Below the pieces are notes generated by a model. That model worked only from the letters and a program-made list of their open reading frames with translations. It made no database searches and was not told where the DNA came from. 57,380 nt of DNA, from positions 1 through 57,380 of the forward strand of contig JACMKU010000199.1 of assembly GCA_014379965.1 (NCBI GenBank), read 5' to 3'. A program made the position numbers and the translations under genes. Origin of the DNA: Chitinophagaceae bacterium (GTDB taxonomy: Bacteria > Bacteroidota > Bacteroidia > Chitinophagales > Chitinophagaceae). The number at the start of each line of letters is the position of its first letter. The first letter of the stretch is position 1. Below are positions 1 to 7,288 of the stretch, piece by piece.

Positions 1-477
1 ATTGCTGTTGCATTGGAAAAAATGCATCCAAGCAGACCTCTCACCCACGATCTGATGAAGAATTTTCTGAATGCCTTTGCGATAGACCTCCACGAGATCA
101 TCATCTGCGATTTGCAGGAGGGGATTTTTTATTCCAAACTGGTTTGTGCCTCAGAAAACGATACTATTGAGATTGATTCAAGGACGTCAGATGCCTTAGC
201 TCTCGCAGTAAGGTTCGGATGTCCCATTTATACTTACGAGAATATCCTGGAAAGTGCGGGAATCCTTATGGAGGACACCGGTACTTCCGGGAAGAAAAAA
301 AAGGCCAAGCAGGAAGTGGTTGTGGAGGAGCAAGGGCCAGGCAGCAGCAATGAGGACCTGAAAACGATGACACTGGAGGATTTGACTACGCTCCTAAACG
401 ACGTCCTCGAAAGCGAGGACTACATTCGTGCAATTGCTATCCGCGATGAAATAAACAGTCGCAAGAAGGGCCGCTAA
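1..477 (+). CDS. Bifunctional nuclease (BFN/DUF151) family protein with UVR motif, 5' end missing
   Basis: The frame is open from the first base, with residues I-A-V-A-L ahead of E-K-M-H, so the true start lies outside the window. The visible part has the BFN core (RPLTHDL, then SRTSDALALAVRF around residues 56-68 counted from the TTG at 13), a lysine-rich linker, and a C-terminal stretch resembling the UvrB/UvrC UVR motif (LEDLTTLLNDVLESEDY). BFN-plus-UVR proteins are common in Bacteroidota and Chlorobi. Nuclease activity is known only for plant and mycobacterial relatives, so the role here is inferred. The gene ends 30 bp before ispE on the same strand, which suggests co-transcription. Confidence 0.85.
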   Translation: MAVALEKMHPSRPLTHDLMKNFLNAFAIDLHEIIICDLQEGIFYSKLVCASENDTIEIDSRTSDALALAVRFGCPIYTYENILESAGILMEDTGTSGKKKKAKQEVVVEEQGPGSSNEDLKTMTLEDLTTLLNDVLESEDYIRAIAIRDEINSRKKGR

Positions 478-507
478 CTTTGACCCTTACCAAATCATAC
501 AATTACC

Positions 508-1332
508 GTGGTCGTCTTTCCTAATTGTAAAATCAATCTCGGCCTTCGTATTACTCGCAAGAGACCTGACGGATACCATGACCTCGAAACAGTCTTCTAT
601 CCCCTCCCCTTTTATGATTCACTTGAAATAATCGAAGCGCGCGAAAAAGCAGAATCGGTTTTCACAACCAGTGGTATCACAGTACCTGGAAAGGCCAGCG
701 ATAATTTATGCATGAAAGCTACCGCACTGCTCAAGTCAGATTTCCCGATAATAGGTTCATTGCAAATACATTTACACAAAGCCGTTCCGCTTGGTGCAGG
801 CCTCGGTGGAGGTAGTGCCGATGGCGCCTATACACTCCTATTGTTGAACAAATTATTCGAGCTTGATTTAAGTCGCGAAAAACTTATCGAGTATGCCTTA
901 CGACTTGGAAGCGATTCTCCATTCTTTATTCTCAACACTGCATGCGTGGCAACTGGTCGCGGCGAAGTGCTAACGCCAATCAATCTTGACTTATCAACCC
1001 GCACGATAGTATTAGTCTACCCAGGTATTCATGTCGATACCCCATCCGCATTTTCGGGTATAAGTCCATTCGAACGAAGTGGACGCCTGTCCGATATTTT
1101 AGTCAACCCTATAGAACACTGGAAGAATGGACTCGAGAATGATTTTGAAGAAACTGTGTTTTCGAAACATCCTGAAATCGGTAAGATAAAAACTACCCTT
1201 TATGAAAGCGGGGCGTTGTATGCGTCAATGAGTGGAAGTGGCAGTGCTGTGTATGGTATCTTCAACTCGAATCAAAAACCATCGCTAGCATTTCCGAAGG
1301 AGTACCTGGTGCGTACAATCGATTTCAAATAA
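508..1332 (+). CDS. ispE: 4-diphosphocytidyl-2-C-methyl-D-erythritol kinase
   Basis: GHMP-family kinase that phosphorylates CDP-methylerythritol in the cytoplasmic MEP isoprenoid pathway. Visible motifs are the N-terminal CKINLGL with catalytic-type Lys8, the glycine-rich ATP loop PLGAGLGGGSADGA at residues 94-107, LGSDSPFF carrying the conserved Asp near 137, and the C-terminal SGSGSAVYG loop. At 274 aa it is full length for the family. The start is a GTG at 508; no ATG gives a complete N-terminus. Its tail is followed by a CGCAAAGACGCAGAGG word belonging to the intergenic repeat set. Confidence 0.95.
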   Translation: MVVFPNCKINLGLRITRKRPDGYHDLETVFYPLPFYDSLEIIEAREKAESVFTTSGITVPGKASDNLCMKATALLKSDFPIIGSLQIHLHKAVPLGAGLGGGSADGAYTLLLLNKLFELDLSREKLIEYALRLGSDSPFFILNTACVATGRGEVLTPINLDLSTRTIVLVYPGIHVDTPSAFSGISPFERSGRLSDILVNPIEHWKNGLENDFEETVFSKHPEIGKIKTTLYESGALYASMSGSGSAVYGIFNSNQKPSLAFPKEYLVRTIDFK

Positions 1333-1437
1333 AGGTATCACGCAAAGACGCAGAGGAAATGCTACGAAATTTAATGCAAAGTCAATGGTGGTTCAACTTT
1401 TACATTTTACATTCTAGATTTTACATTTAATATTTAC
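1333..1437. repeat. Short word repeats between two convergent stop codons
   Basis: The gap between the ispE and VOC stop codons carries a CGCAAAGACGCAGAGG word near 1343-1358 on the left. On the right, at about 1398-1436, is an iterated TTTTACAT word, which reads as ATGTAAAA away from the VOC gene. The two sides use different words, so no long hairpin forms. The right words run to within a base or two of the VOC stop. Confidence 0.55.
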
Positions 1438-1944
1438 TCAGACACCTGCTAATTTCAACAACTCTTCCAGATCAAGTGCCTCAGTCACCATTCTTAGGTT
1501 ACCCTTTTCATCTCTTGGCCATAGCTCTTTAGATCTATCCCAATATAACTCCACACCGTTCCCATCGGGATCATTCAGGTATATCGCTTCTGATACGCCG
1601 TGGTCGGAAGCACCTGTTAATGGATATCCGGCTTCGACCAGACGCTTCAATGCAATAGCGAGATCCCTACGTTCCGGGTAAAGTATTGCTGTATGAAATA
1701 GACCCGCTGTATTCGCGGGTGCAGGTCCACCATCCTTACTATACCATGTGTTTAGGCCAATATGATGATGGTATCCACCCGCAGACAGAAATGCTGCGCT
1801 GTCTCCATAGAATTGCTGAAACTCAAAACCAAGTAGGTCACGATAGAACCCTAACGCTCGTTCCAGGTCCGTCACCTTCAGGTGAATATGGCCGATCCGC
1901 GTCGCCGCAGGCAGTTTGTAGTCTTTTGTATTTTCAATATCCAT
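1438..1944 (-). CDS. VOC-superfamily protein (glyoxalase / extradiol dioxygenase-like)
   Basis: A 168-aa vicinal-oxygen-chelate protein resembling CatE/glyoxalase-type enzymes. Two beta-alpha-beta-beta-beta modules are readable: the first begins IGHIHLKVTDLERALGFYRDLLGF, with His19/His21 as candidate metal ligands, and the second contains LFHTAIL and ends DPDGNGVELYWDR, with a Glu ligand candidate near 133. It most likely binds a divalent metal, but the substrate cannot be read. It stands alone, divergent from rocD and convergent with ispE. The ATG at 1944 fits the domain start. Confidence 0.8.
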   Translation of the reverse strand: MDIENTKDYKLPAATRIGHIHLKVTDLERALGFYRDLLGFEFQQFYGDSAAFLSAGGYHHHIGLNTWYSKDGGPAPANTAGLFHTAILYPERRDLAIALKRLVEAGYPLTGASDHGVSEAIYLNDPDGNGVELYWDRSKELWPRDEKGNLRMVTEALDLEELLKLAGV

Positions 1945-2150
1945 ACTTGTCGCCCTCCATTAGTTTTATTATCTTGCGTCAAATTTCGGATTATAAGCTT
2001 ACATACGCACATATTCTTCTTCCTGAAATCTAACCTTGATCTACTCAATCATCGAGGATAGACTGTCGTAATACACGAAACCGTGCGTTAGATCCGACTC
2101 AAAATTTCCAGCTTCTTATTTTCTTCATCTTTTTACTTTAATACTATTAT

Positions 2151-3386
2151 ATGCGTTCGATAATTCCTGATCATGGAAAGACTTCACAATACCTTGCGCT
2201 GGAAGAGCAGTATGGTGCTCATAACTATCATCCGCTTCCAGTGGTGCTGGATCGTGGCGAAGGTGTTTTCGTCTGGGACGTCGATGGTAAGAAATATTAT
2301 GACTTCCTCAGCGGCTATTCAGCCCTCAACCAGGGCCACTGCCATCCGGCCATCGTTAAGGCCTTTGTGGAGCAGGCACAACGTCTATCGCTAACCAGTA
2401 GGGCTTTCTACAGCGATCAGTTGGGTGAATACTCCAGGTATGTAACTCACTACTTCGGATATGATAGAGTATTGCCAATGAATACGGGTGTGGAAGCCGT
2501 TGAAACTGCTATTAAGCTTTGTCGCAAGTGGGCATATGAAGTGAAAGGGGTAAAAGCTGGTAAGGCAGTAATTATTGCCTGTGAAGGCAACTTCCATGGA
2601 AGGACTACCGGTGTGGTGTCCTTCAGCAGTGATCCGGCGTCAACTAAAAACTTTGGCCCATTCCTGCCAGGATTCGAAGTCATTCCCTATAATGATCTGG
2701 ACGCATTGGAGAATGCACTCGAATCTGCAAATGTCGCCGGTTTCCTCGTCGAGCCCATACAAGGTGAAGCAGGTGTGATTGTACCAGATGATGGATACCT
2801 TTCAAAAGCGAAAGCTCTTTGTAAGAGGGCGAATGTATTATTTATCGCCGATGAGATACAGACGGGATTATCCAGAACCGGAAGAATGCTTGCATGTGAT
2901 CATGAAGACGTCCGTCCAGACATTCTCTTGCTTGGAAAGGCGCTTGGTGGCGGAATGATGCCTGTGAGCGCGGTATTGGCCGATGATGAGATCATGTTAA
3001 CGTTGAAGCCGGGTGAACACGGGTCAACGTATGGAGGCAATCCGCTTGCCTGCAAGACCGCAATGGTAGCGTTGCAGGTGTTGAAGGACGAAGGTCTTTC
3101 AGCCAATGCAACCGCTATGGGCGAATTACTCAGATCGGGGCTGAACGATCTTGGAAGTCGTCATATTTCAATTGTACGTGGAAAAGGGCTATTGAATGCT
3201 ATTGTGATCGAACATTCGGATAAGGATGCTGCATGGAGACTTTGTTTGGAGTTAAAAGAAAATGGACTACTTGCGAAGCCCACACACGGTGATAAGATAA
3301 GATTCGCACCACCACTAATCATTTCGAAAGAACAACTGTTGGATTGTGTTCAGATTATTGGCAAGTCCCTTTCGTGTCTTGATTAA
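2151..3386 (+). CDS. rocD: Ornithine--oxo-acid aminotransferase
   Basis: Class-III PLP-dependent aminotransferase that converts ornithine plus 2-oxoglutarate to glutamate semialdehyde and glutamate. Residues EGNFHGRT (145-151), [12 protein letters not shown] (233-244, Asp234 binding the PLP ring nitrogen) and [12 protein letters not shown] (261-271, Lys263 Schiff base) are all present. Length (411 aa) and the [13 protein letters not shown] opening match ornithine aminotransferase rather than acetylornithine aminotransferase. The product is the substrate of PruA, encoded at 7289-8920. No operon partner is adjacent. Confidence 0.93.
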   Translation: MRSIIPDHGKTSQYLALEEQYGAHNYHPLPVVLDRGEGVFVWDVDGKKYYDFLSGYSALNQGHCHPAIVKAFVEQAQRLSLTSRAFYSDQLGEYSRYVTHYFGYDRVLPMNTGVEAVETAIKLCRKWAYEVKGVKAGKAVIIACEGNFHGRTTGVVSFSSDPASTKNFGPFLPGFEVIPYNDLDALENALESANVAGFLVEPIQGEAGVIVPDDGYLSKAKALCKRANVLFIADEIQTGLSRTGRMLACDHEDVRPDILLLGKALGGGMMPVSAVLADDEIMLTLKPGEHGSTYGGNPLACKTAMVALQVLKDEGLSANATAMGELLRSGLNDLGSRHISIVRGKGLLNAIVIEHSDKDAAWRLCLELKENGLLAKPTHGDKIRFAPPLIISKEQLLDCVQIIGKSLSCLD

Positions 3387-3427
3387 CACAAGCAACCCAA
3401 TGGTATGTTACTTGGCGAGGGAAGTCG

Positions 3428-3640
3428 ATGGGTGTTGGATGCTGGATGGTCGTTATAGGAGGAAATCTTTGAGTTTGGATGCTGGATCTCATTGCGAACA
3501 GCATCATTCCGTTGTGTAGTTCTGTCTCTATATTCAGTATCTAGTATCTAGCATCCAGTATCTAGCATCCAGTATCTAGCATCCAATATTTCCACTACAA
3601 TGAAGTTTCGACGTCAAGTATCCAGCATCCAATTAGGAAA
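3428..3640. repeat. Intergenic inverted word array, GGATGCTGGATG vocabulary
   Basis: This fills the gap between the convergent stops of rocD (3386) and pyrR (3664). The left side carries GTTGGATGCTGGATGG (about 3433-3448) and GGATGCTGGATC (3477-3488). The right side carries alternating GTATCTAGCATCCA units (3535-3588) and another TATCCAGCATCCAATT (about 3618-3633). Left and right forms are reverse complements, so the gap can fold into a long imperfect hairpin. Confidence 0.8.
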
Positions 3641-3663
3641 CCGTAGCCAGGAAAAGATGCCTA

Positions 3664-4188
3664 TCAGTCAACCAACGCTACCTCTTCTTTACCATCTTTT
3701 ACTTTCCAGAATACCTTCACTTTCTGTGAAATAATGGAGTCGATCGATTTGCCGGTGTAGTCCGGCTGGATAGGAAATTGCCGGCTATAGCGGCGATCGA
3801 TCAAAACACACAACTCTACTTTCTCTGGTCTTCCGAAATCAAGCAGTGCATCTAATGCGGCCCTGATCGTACGGCCAGTATATAATACATCATCTATCAA
3901 CACGACTGTCTTTCCTTCTATGGAAAAAGGAATGTCAGTCTGATTCGCCACATGCAAACCGTTACGGATATCATCTCTATAAAATGTAATATCGAGCTTC
4001 CCATATTGTAATGATGCCGATGGAAGTTCATTGTTGATTTCACGCACGATTTGGTCAGATAAAAATATCCCCCTTGGCTGGAGGCCGATGAATACAGTAT
4101 TGTCGAGATTAATGTTATTTTCCAACACCTGGTTAGCAAGCCTCTTAATGGTGATGGCCAGTTGTGGTGCGGTGAGTATTAATTTCAA
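3664..4188 (-). CDS. pyrR: Bifunctional pyr operon regulator / uracil phosphoribosyltransferase family protein
   Basis: A 174-aa type-I phosphoribosyltransferase. The PRPP loop VVLIDDVLYTGRT sits at residues 95-107, and FIGLQPRGIFLS plus CVLIDRRYSRQFPIQPDYTGK match PyrR closely. In Firmicutes PyrR binds pyr mRNA; in Bacteroidota it may act mainly as UPRTase. No pyr biosynthetic genes lie beside it, so regulation of a local operon is not supported. It lies downstream of the barrel gene at 4268 and is separated from it by a terminator. Confidence 0.9.
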   Translation of the reverse strand: MKLILTAPQLAITIKRLANQVLENNINLDNTVFIGLQPRGIFLSDQIVREINNELPSASLQYGKLDITFYRDDIRNGLHVANQTDIPFSIEGKTVVLIDDVLYTGRTIRAALDALLDFGRPEKVELCVLIDRRYSRQFPIQPDYTGKSIDSIISQKVKVFWKVKDGKEEVALVD

Positions 4189-4203
4189 GCAGTTTATTTT
4201 GGT

Positions 4204-4236
4204 AAAAATAGCAAAGCCCTCCGAAAAGGGCTTTGC
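4204..4236 (-). terminator. Rho-independent terminator of the 4268-4837 gene
   Basis: The stem GCAAAGCCC / GGGCTTTGC (4211-4236) has a short loop. On the minus strand it is followed by a T-rich tract (complement of 4204-4210). A plus-strand A-run also flanks it. Confidence 0.8.
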
Positions 4237-4267
4237 AAAAAAATTAATGGGGAAAAAAGGCTACGTT

Positions 4268-4837
4268 TTACTTAGCAAACTGGTAAAACAGGCCGAGTTG
4301 GAATACCCTGTTCTTAGTTTCAAAAGCTGCAACTTCACTAACGTTTGAGATTCCGAGATTGTAACGGAAATCCACACCAACACCCACTTTTGACAAATAA
4401 GCTGCGCCAAAGGCCCAAGAGAAGTCAGTAGACTTGATTTCATCATTAACATCCACTTCTACCTCTCCGTTCTTAGTCTTGGCGGAGGTAAGGAAGCCGA
4501 ATTGTGGACCTGTTTGCAAACGAAAGCCACCGTTGAACATGTACTGAGCCAGAACAGGTACGTTCACGTAATTGAGCTTTAATTTGAAGTCATCATCCTC
4601 CGTCTTACATCCCTGCATAGAATAAACTAGTTCAGGTTGAATTGCGAAATGATCATTAATGTGGATGTGAACAAGGCCGCCAGCATGCATACCAATCTTG
4701 CTGTCATACTCATTACCATTGGAAATGTCGATATTAGCTGCATTTACACCAGCCTTAATACCAAATTGTACCGATTGAGCCTGAACTGCGGTAAAAAGAA
4801 AGGCAGAGGCGAGGACGATACAGAGAATTTTTTTCAT
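4268..4837 (-). CDS. PorT-family outer-membrane beta-barrel protein (paralog 1 of 3)
   Basis: A 189-aa secreted protein with an N-terminal signal peptide ending near AVQAQ. The mature part begins with FGIKAGVNAAN, which is typical of PorT/outer-membrane beta-barrel domain proteins of Bacteroidota. Alternating hydrophobic strands follow (IQPELVYSMQG, LNYVNVPVLAQY, LQTGPQFGFLTSAK, FSWAFGAAYLSK), and the end LGLFYQFAK is a terminal aromatic-rich strand. It is clearly homologous to the genes at 5267 and 6128, so this is a tandem family. The ligand or role cannot be read. Confidence 0.85.
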   Translation of the reverse strand: MKKILCIVLASAFLFTAVQAQSVQFGIKAGVNAANIDISNGNEYDSKIGMHAGGLVHIHINDHFAIQPELVYSMQGCKTEDDDFKLKLNYVNVPVLAQYMFNGGFRLQTGPQFGFLTSAKTKNGEVEVDVNDEIKSTDFSWAFGAAYLSKVGVGVDFRYNLGISNVSEVAAFETKNRVFQLGLFYQFAK

Positions 4838-5054
4838 AAATACATTGATTTAGTTTAAAAAACGTTGCGTGTTTTATGTCACAACAGGATACCATTATTA
4901 AAAAACATGCCAAAGCACCCATAAAGAGTCCGTTGCGCCGATGGGCACCATTAGTAGAATAATTTATCAAGGGCAGGATCGTGCAGGTAGAACTGCAATT
5001 CTCATGCTAAAAGTTCTATATGTGGTCCTGGTGGAAGGTTTTTGTCTGGTGGGG

Positions 5055-5203
5055 ACGTTTAACGTTTAAGGGTTTAACGTTTAACGTTCTGAATTTAGAA
5101 GTTGCGTTATATGGTTGATCTACACCTGAAGAAAGGGAAGTGAAATAACTTAATGAGAGTTCGACTGAAGAACGTTAAACGTTAAACGCTTAAACGTTAA
5201 ACG
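5055..5203. repeat. Intergenic inverted repeat, GTTTAACG vocabulary (copy A1)
   Basis: The left arm is 5055-5089 (iterated ACGTTTAACGTTTAAGG units ending AACGTTC). The right arm is 5170-5203, the reverse-complement form beginning GAACGTTAAACG. The loop is about 80 nt, and its right end, TTCGACTGAAGAACG (5160-5174), matches the inner element of other copies. It lies between barrel genes 1 and 2, outside the terminator of gene 2. Confidence 0.92.
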
Positions 5204-5217
5204 ATGCGAGAATACCC

Positions 5218-5243
5218 AAAAAAAAAGCCGGCATAATGCCGGC
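5218..5243 (-). terminator. Rho-independent terminator of the 5267-5830 gene
   Basis: A perfect palindromic stem GCCGGCATAATGCCGGC spans 5227-5243 and is followed on the minus strand by a run of T (complement of the A-run 5218-5226). Confidence 0.92.
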
Positions 5244-5266
5244 TATATAAGTAGTAAGTGAACTTC

Positions 5267-5830
5267 TTATTTTTTCTCGCCACCGAATGTGTAGAACACA
5301 CCCAGAGCTATTACACTGTTCTTCGCTTTTGCATCTTCGATGATGTCAGAAAGTCCGAAGTTGTAACGTGCTCCAAAACCGAAACCTGATTTAGTTTTGA
5401 AACCCGCACCGAAAGCCCATGAGAAATCAGTTGTTTTGAAAAGGTCCTTGATGTCTACATCATCACCATCATCTGGCTTAGCCTTCGCGCTCATCAGGAA
5501 TCCAATCTGGGGTCCTGTTTCGGCATAAAAACCAGAAGGGTTGTTATACTGTAACAATACAGGGATGTTGAGGTAAGCAAGATTTACTTTACCATCATCT
5601 TCTTTCCAACCTTGGTTAGAGAAGACAACTTCAGGCTTTACACTGAACATAGTGCTAACAGGGATTTCAGCAAGACCACCGACATGAAAACCAATTTTCA
5701 TATCTGTGCCTTCTACATCATCACCTGAAACGTTTGCAAGATTAGCTCCGGCCTTAACGCCGAATTTTACCTGAGCTTGTGATGCCGCGCCAGTTATTAA
5801 AAGCGCTGCAATGACTACGATTTTTTTCAT
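5267..5830 (-). CDS. PorT-family outer-membrane beta-barrel protein (paralog 2 of 3)
   Basis: A 187-aa protein with a signal peptide (MKKIVVIAALLITGAASQAQ) followed by VKFGVKAGANLANVSGDD. It shares with its neighbours the strand set FSVKPEVVFSNQG, LAYLNIPVLLQY, FYAETGPQIGFLMSAK, TDFSWAFGAGFKTKSGFGFGARY and the final LGVFYTFGG. It is the only one of the three with a near-consensus Bacteroidota promoter directly upstream, and it has its own strong terminator, so it is probably a monocistronic transcript. It is predicted to sit in the outer membrane. The function is unknown. Confidence 0.88.
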   Translation of the reverse strand: MKKIVVIAALLITGAASQAQVKFGVKAGANLANVSGDDVEGTDMKIGFHVGGLAEIPVSTMFSVKPEVVFSNQGWKEDDGKVNLAYLNIPVLLQYNNPSGFYAETGPQIGFLMSAKAKPDDGDDVDIKDLFKTTDFSWAFGAGFKTKSGFGFGARYNFGLSDIIEDAKAKNSVIALGVFYTFGGEKK

Positions 5831-5864
5831 AATGTTTGTTTTGAATGGTTAAATTTTCCGGTCG

Positions 5865-5895
5865 CAAATGTATATACCAACTTTTGAAAATCAAA
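5865..5895 (-). promoter_or_regulatory. Bacteroidota-type promoter for the 5267-5830 gene
   Basis: Read on the minus strand, TTTG (complement of 5892-5895) is followed by 19 nt and then TACATTTG (complement of 5865-5872), matching the Bacteroidota -33 TTTG / -7 TAnnTTTG consensus. Predicted transcription starts about 28 nt before the ATG. Confidence 0.75.
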
Positions 5896-6090
5896 AGATT
5901 TCCGACTTAATTACATATTATCTTAGGGAAAATACCACGTATCGGGTATGACTTTCACCATTAATAAGTGTTTCTTTCCATGGATTAAAAATATCAGGAG
6001 GGTCGTGATTAAAAATGAGGGCAGGATACCTGTCGTTGAATTTATTAAACGCTTCACTTTAATTTTTATTATATGGTAGCGGATCTATAC

Positions 6091-6113
6091 AAAAAAAGCC
6101 ACGCTTGTGGCTT
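6091..6113 (-). terminator. Rho-independent terminator of the 6128-6757 gene
   Basis: The stem AAGCCAC / GTGGCTT (6096-6113) is followed on the minus strand by a T-run, complement of 6091-6097. It lies 14 bp past the stop codon. Confidence 0.85.
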
Positions 6114-6127
6114 GTCGCATAACCAGG

Positions 6128-6757
6128 TTATTTCTTGCCCGTCATCTTCAGCATATAGAAAAAACTAAGAGCGATAGTCGAGTTGAACGTCTTATCGTCG
6201 TAGTCATCACCATAGTCAAACACGCTGCTGAAGGCTTTTGCAAATCGAGCATATATGCCAAACCCTGACTTCGTCCTGAATCCTGCACCGACGAGTCCGG
6301 AGAAAACAACACCTCTTAAGTCTTCGATGTCTTCCTTCTCTTCATCTCCATCATCTTCATATTTGGCTTTGCCGCCTAATGTAAAACCAATTTGAGGACC
6401 TATGATAGCATAGAACCCGCTTTTAGTTTGCAGTCGTATCAGGATGGGGACGTTGAGGTGGCTTGTGATAGCGGTCGCCTTTGCCCCATCATCGAACTCG
6501 TATTTCACTCCCTCACTTGAAAACAAAAGCTCTGGCTGAAGGTTCAGTATTGTAGTTAGTGGAATAATCATGAAAGCTCCTCCGTGCAGACCGATCTTCA
6601 TCTTTTTCTCTTCATCAAAGCTTGGCTCGGCATCTTCCCCTGTCCACGTACTGAAGTTGGGGCCGAGCTTTATCCCGTACTCAATTCCGAGTTTCTGGGC
6701 ATTACTGGTGAATAGCACAAAAAGCAGGGCTGTTAAAACAAGAAGTAATTTTTTCAT
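6128..6757 (-). CDS. PorT-family outer-membrane beta-barrel protein (paralog 3 of 3)
   Basis: The open frame begins at 6781, but the signal peptide starts at the third Met (MKKLLLVLTALLFVLFTSNA), so 6757 is preferred; MSMKK at 6763 is an alternative. The mature protein (EYGIKLGPNFSTWTGED) has the same strand pattern as the two genes downstream: LNLQPELLFSSEG, SHLNVPILIRLQTKSGFYA, GPQIGFTLGGKAK, GVVFSGLVGAGFRTKSGFG. It has longer acidic loops (DDGDEEKEDIEDL). It is an outer-membrane barrel of unknown ligand, and its own terminator follows. Confidence 0.85.
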   Translation of the reverse strand: MKKLLLVLTALLFVLFTSNAQKLGIEYGIKLGPNFSTWTGEDAEPSFDEEKKMKIGLHGGAFMIIPLTTILNLQPELLFSSEGVKYEFDDGAKATAITSHLNVPILIRLQTKSGFYAIIGPQIGFTLGGKAKYEDDGDEEKEDIEDLRGVVFSGLVGAGFRTKSGFGIYARFAKAFSSVFDYGDDYDDKTFNSTIALSFFYMLKMTGKK

Positions 6758-6781
6758 ACTCATTGATTTTAAATTAGGCAT

Positions 6782-7043
6782 TTGGTTTATGGCAATAACA
6801 TTCCATAGGCCGTACTGATTGGCTTAAAGAGCGATGCCAAAATAAAACACTAATTCAAGAAATCAAACCACTCACTATGCACAGGTGTGCACAACGTGGT
6901 TTCGAGCTGGTTTTAAAGGGAAAAGGGCAAGTTGCGTGATTGATCGGCGGCTTAAGAAACCAGGCTACAAGGCAACCAGCAACTGACCCTGCTTCTTTTC
7001 ATAAAATAAGTTTTTTGTGAGATAAATGTTTAGGACACAAACA
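6782..7043. other. Non-coding stretch, nothing recognised
   Basis: Between the barrel gene start and the remnant at 7044 no ORF with coding character, RNA fold or terminator was recognised. It presumably contains the promoter of the barrel gene, but no clear TAnnTTTG box was found near the start. Confidence 0.5.
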
Positions 7044-7120
7044 TAACCGCAACTCCTGCCTTGGCTAAGGATGAGCGGGGTGAATTGAAGAAAGTACTGG
7101 ATGAAGTGAGAGAGCGGTGA
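7044..7120 (+). pseudogene. Possible 3' remnant of a lost gene (C-terminal fragment only)
   Basis: An open frame ending TGA at 7118-7120 encodes an amphipathic, charged tail (TPALAKDERGELKKVLDEV, then RER and stop) with no start codon, closed upstream by an in-frame TAG. It resembles the C-terminal helix of dihydrodipicolinate-synthase-family aldolases, but the match is from memory and weak. An intergenic word array begins exactly at its stop codon, as it does after real genes nearby, which is the main reason to take it as a fossil gene end. Confidence 0.3.
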
Positions 7121-7287
7121 GTAGTGAATGGTCAATGGTGAGTAGTGAATTGCTTCCCTTTGATCGATTGCATTATATCAGCGTCTAATCCATAAATTAC
7201 CCCTCAAATATAGGGTAGACACTCACTACTCACCATTGACCATTGACCATTCACTACTCACCGCTCACCACTGACCACTCACTACTA
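7116..7287. repeat. Intergenic inverted word array, GTGAGTAGTGAATGG vocabulary
   Basis: The left arm is 7116-7150 (GTGAGTAGTGAATGG, then TCAATGGTGAGTAGTGAAT). The right arm is 7220-7287, with the complementary words CACTCACTACTCACC, ATTGACCATTGACC and ATTCACTACTCACC, and extra tandem units. It abuts the fossil stop at 7120 on the left and the pruA stop (7289-7291) on the right. Confidence 0.9.
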
Positions 7288-7288
7288 A

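Noticed and set aside
4876..4962. 28-codon plus-strand ORF (MSQQDTIIKK start) in the gap upstream of the first barrel gene
   Set aside because: Basic and short, no promoter and no repeat arm at its stop; not distinguishable from chance. An overlapping frame ending in repeat A1 (THR-PHE-ASN-VAL tail) is equally weak.
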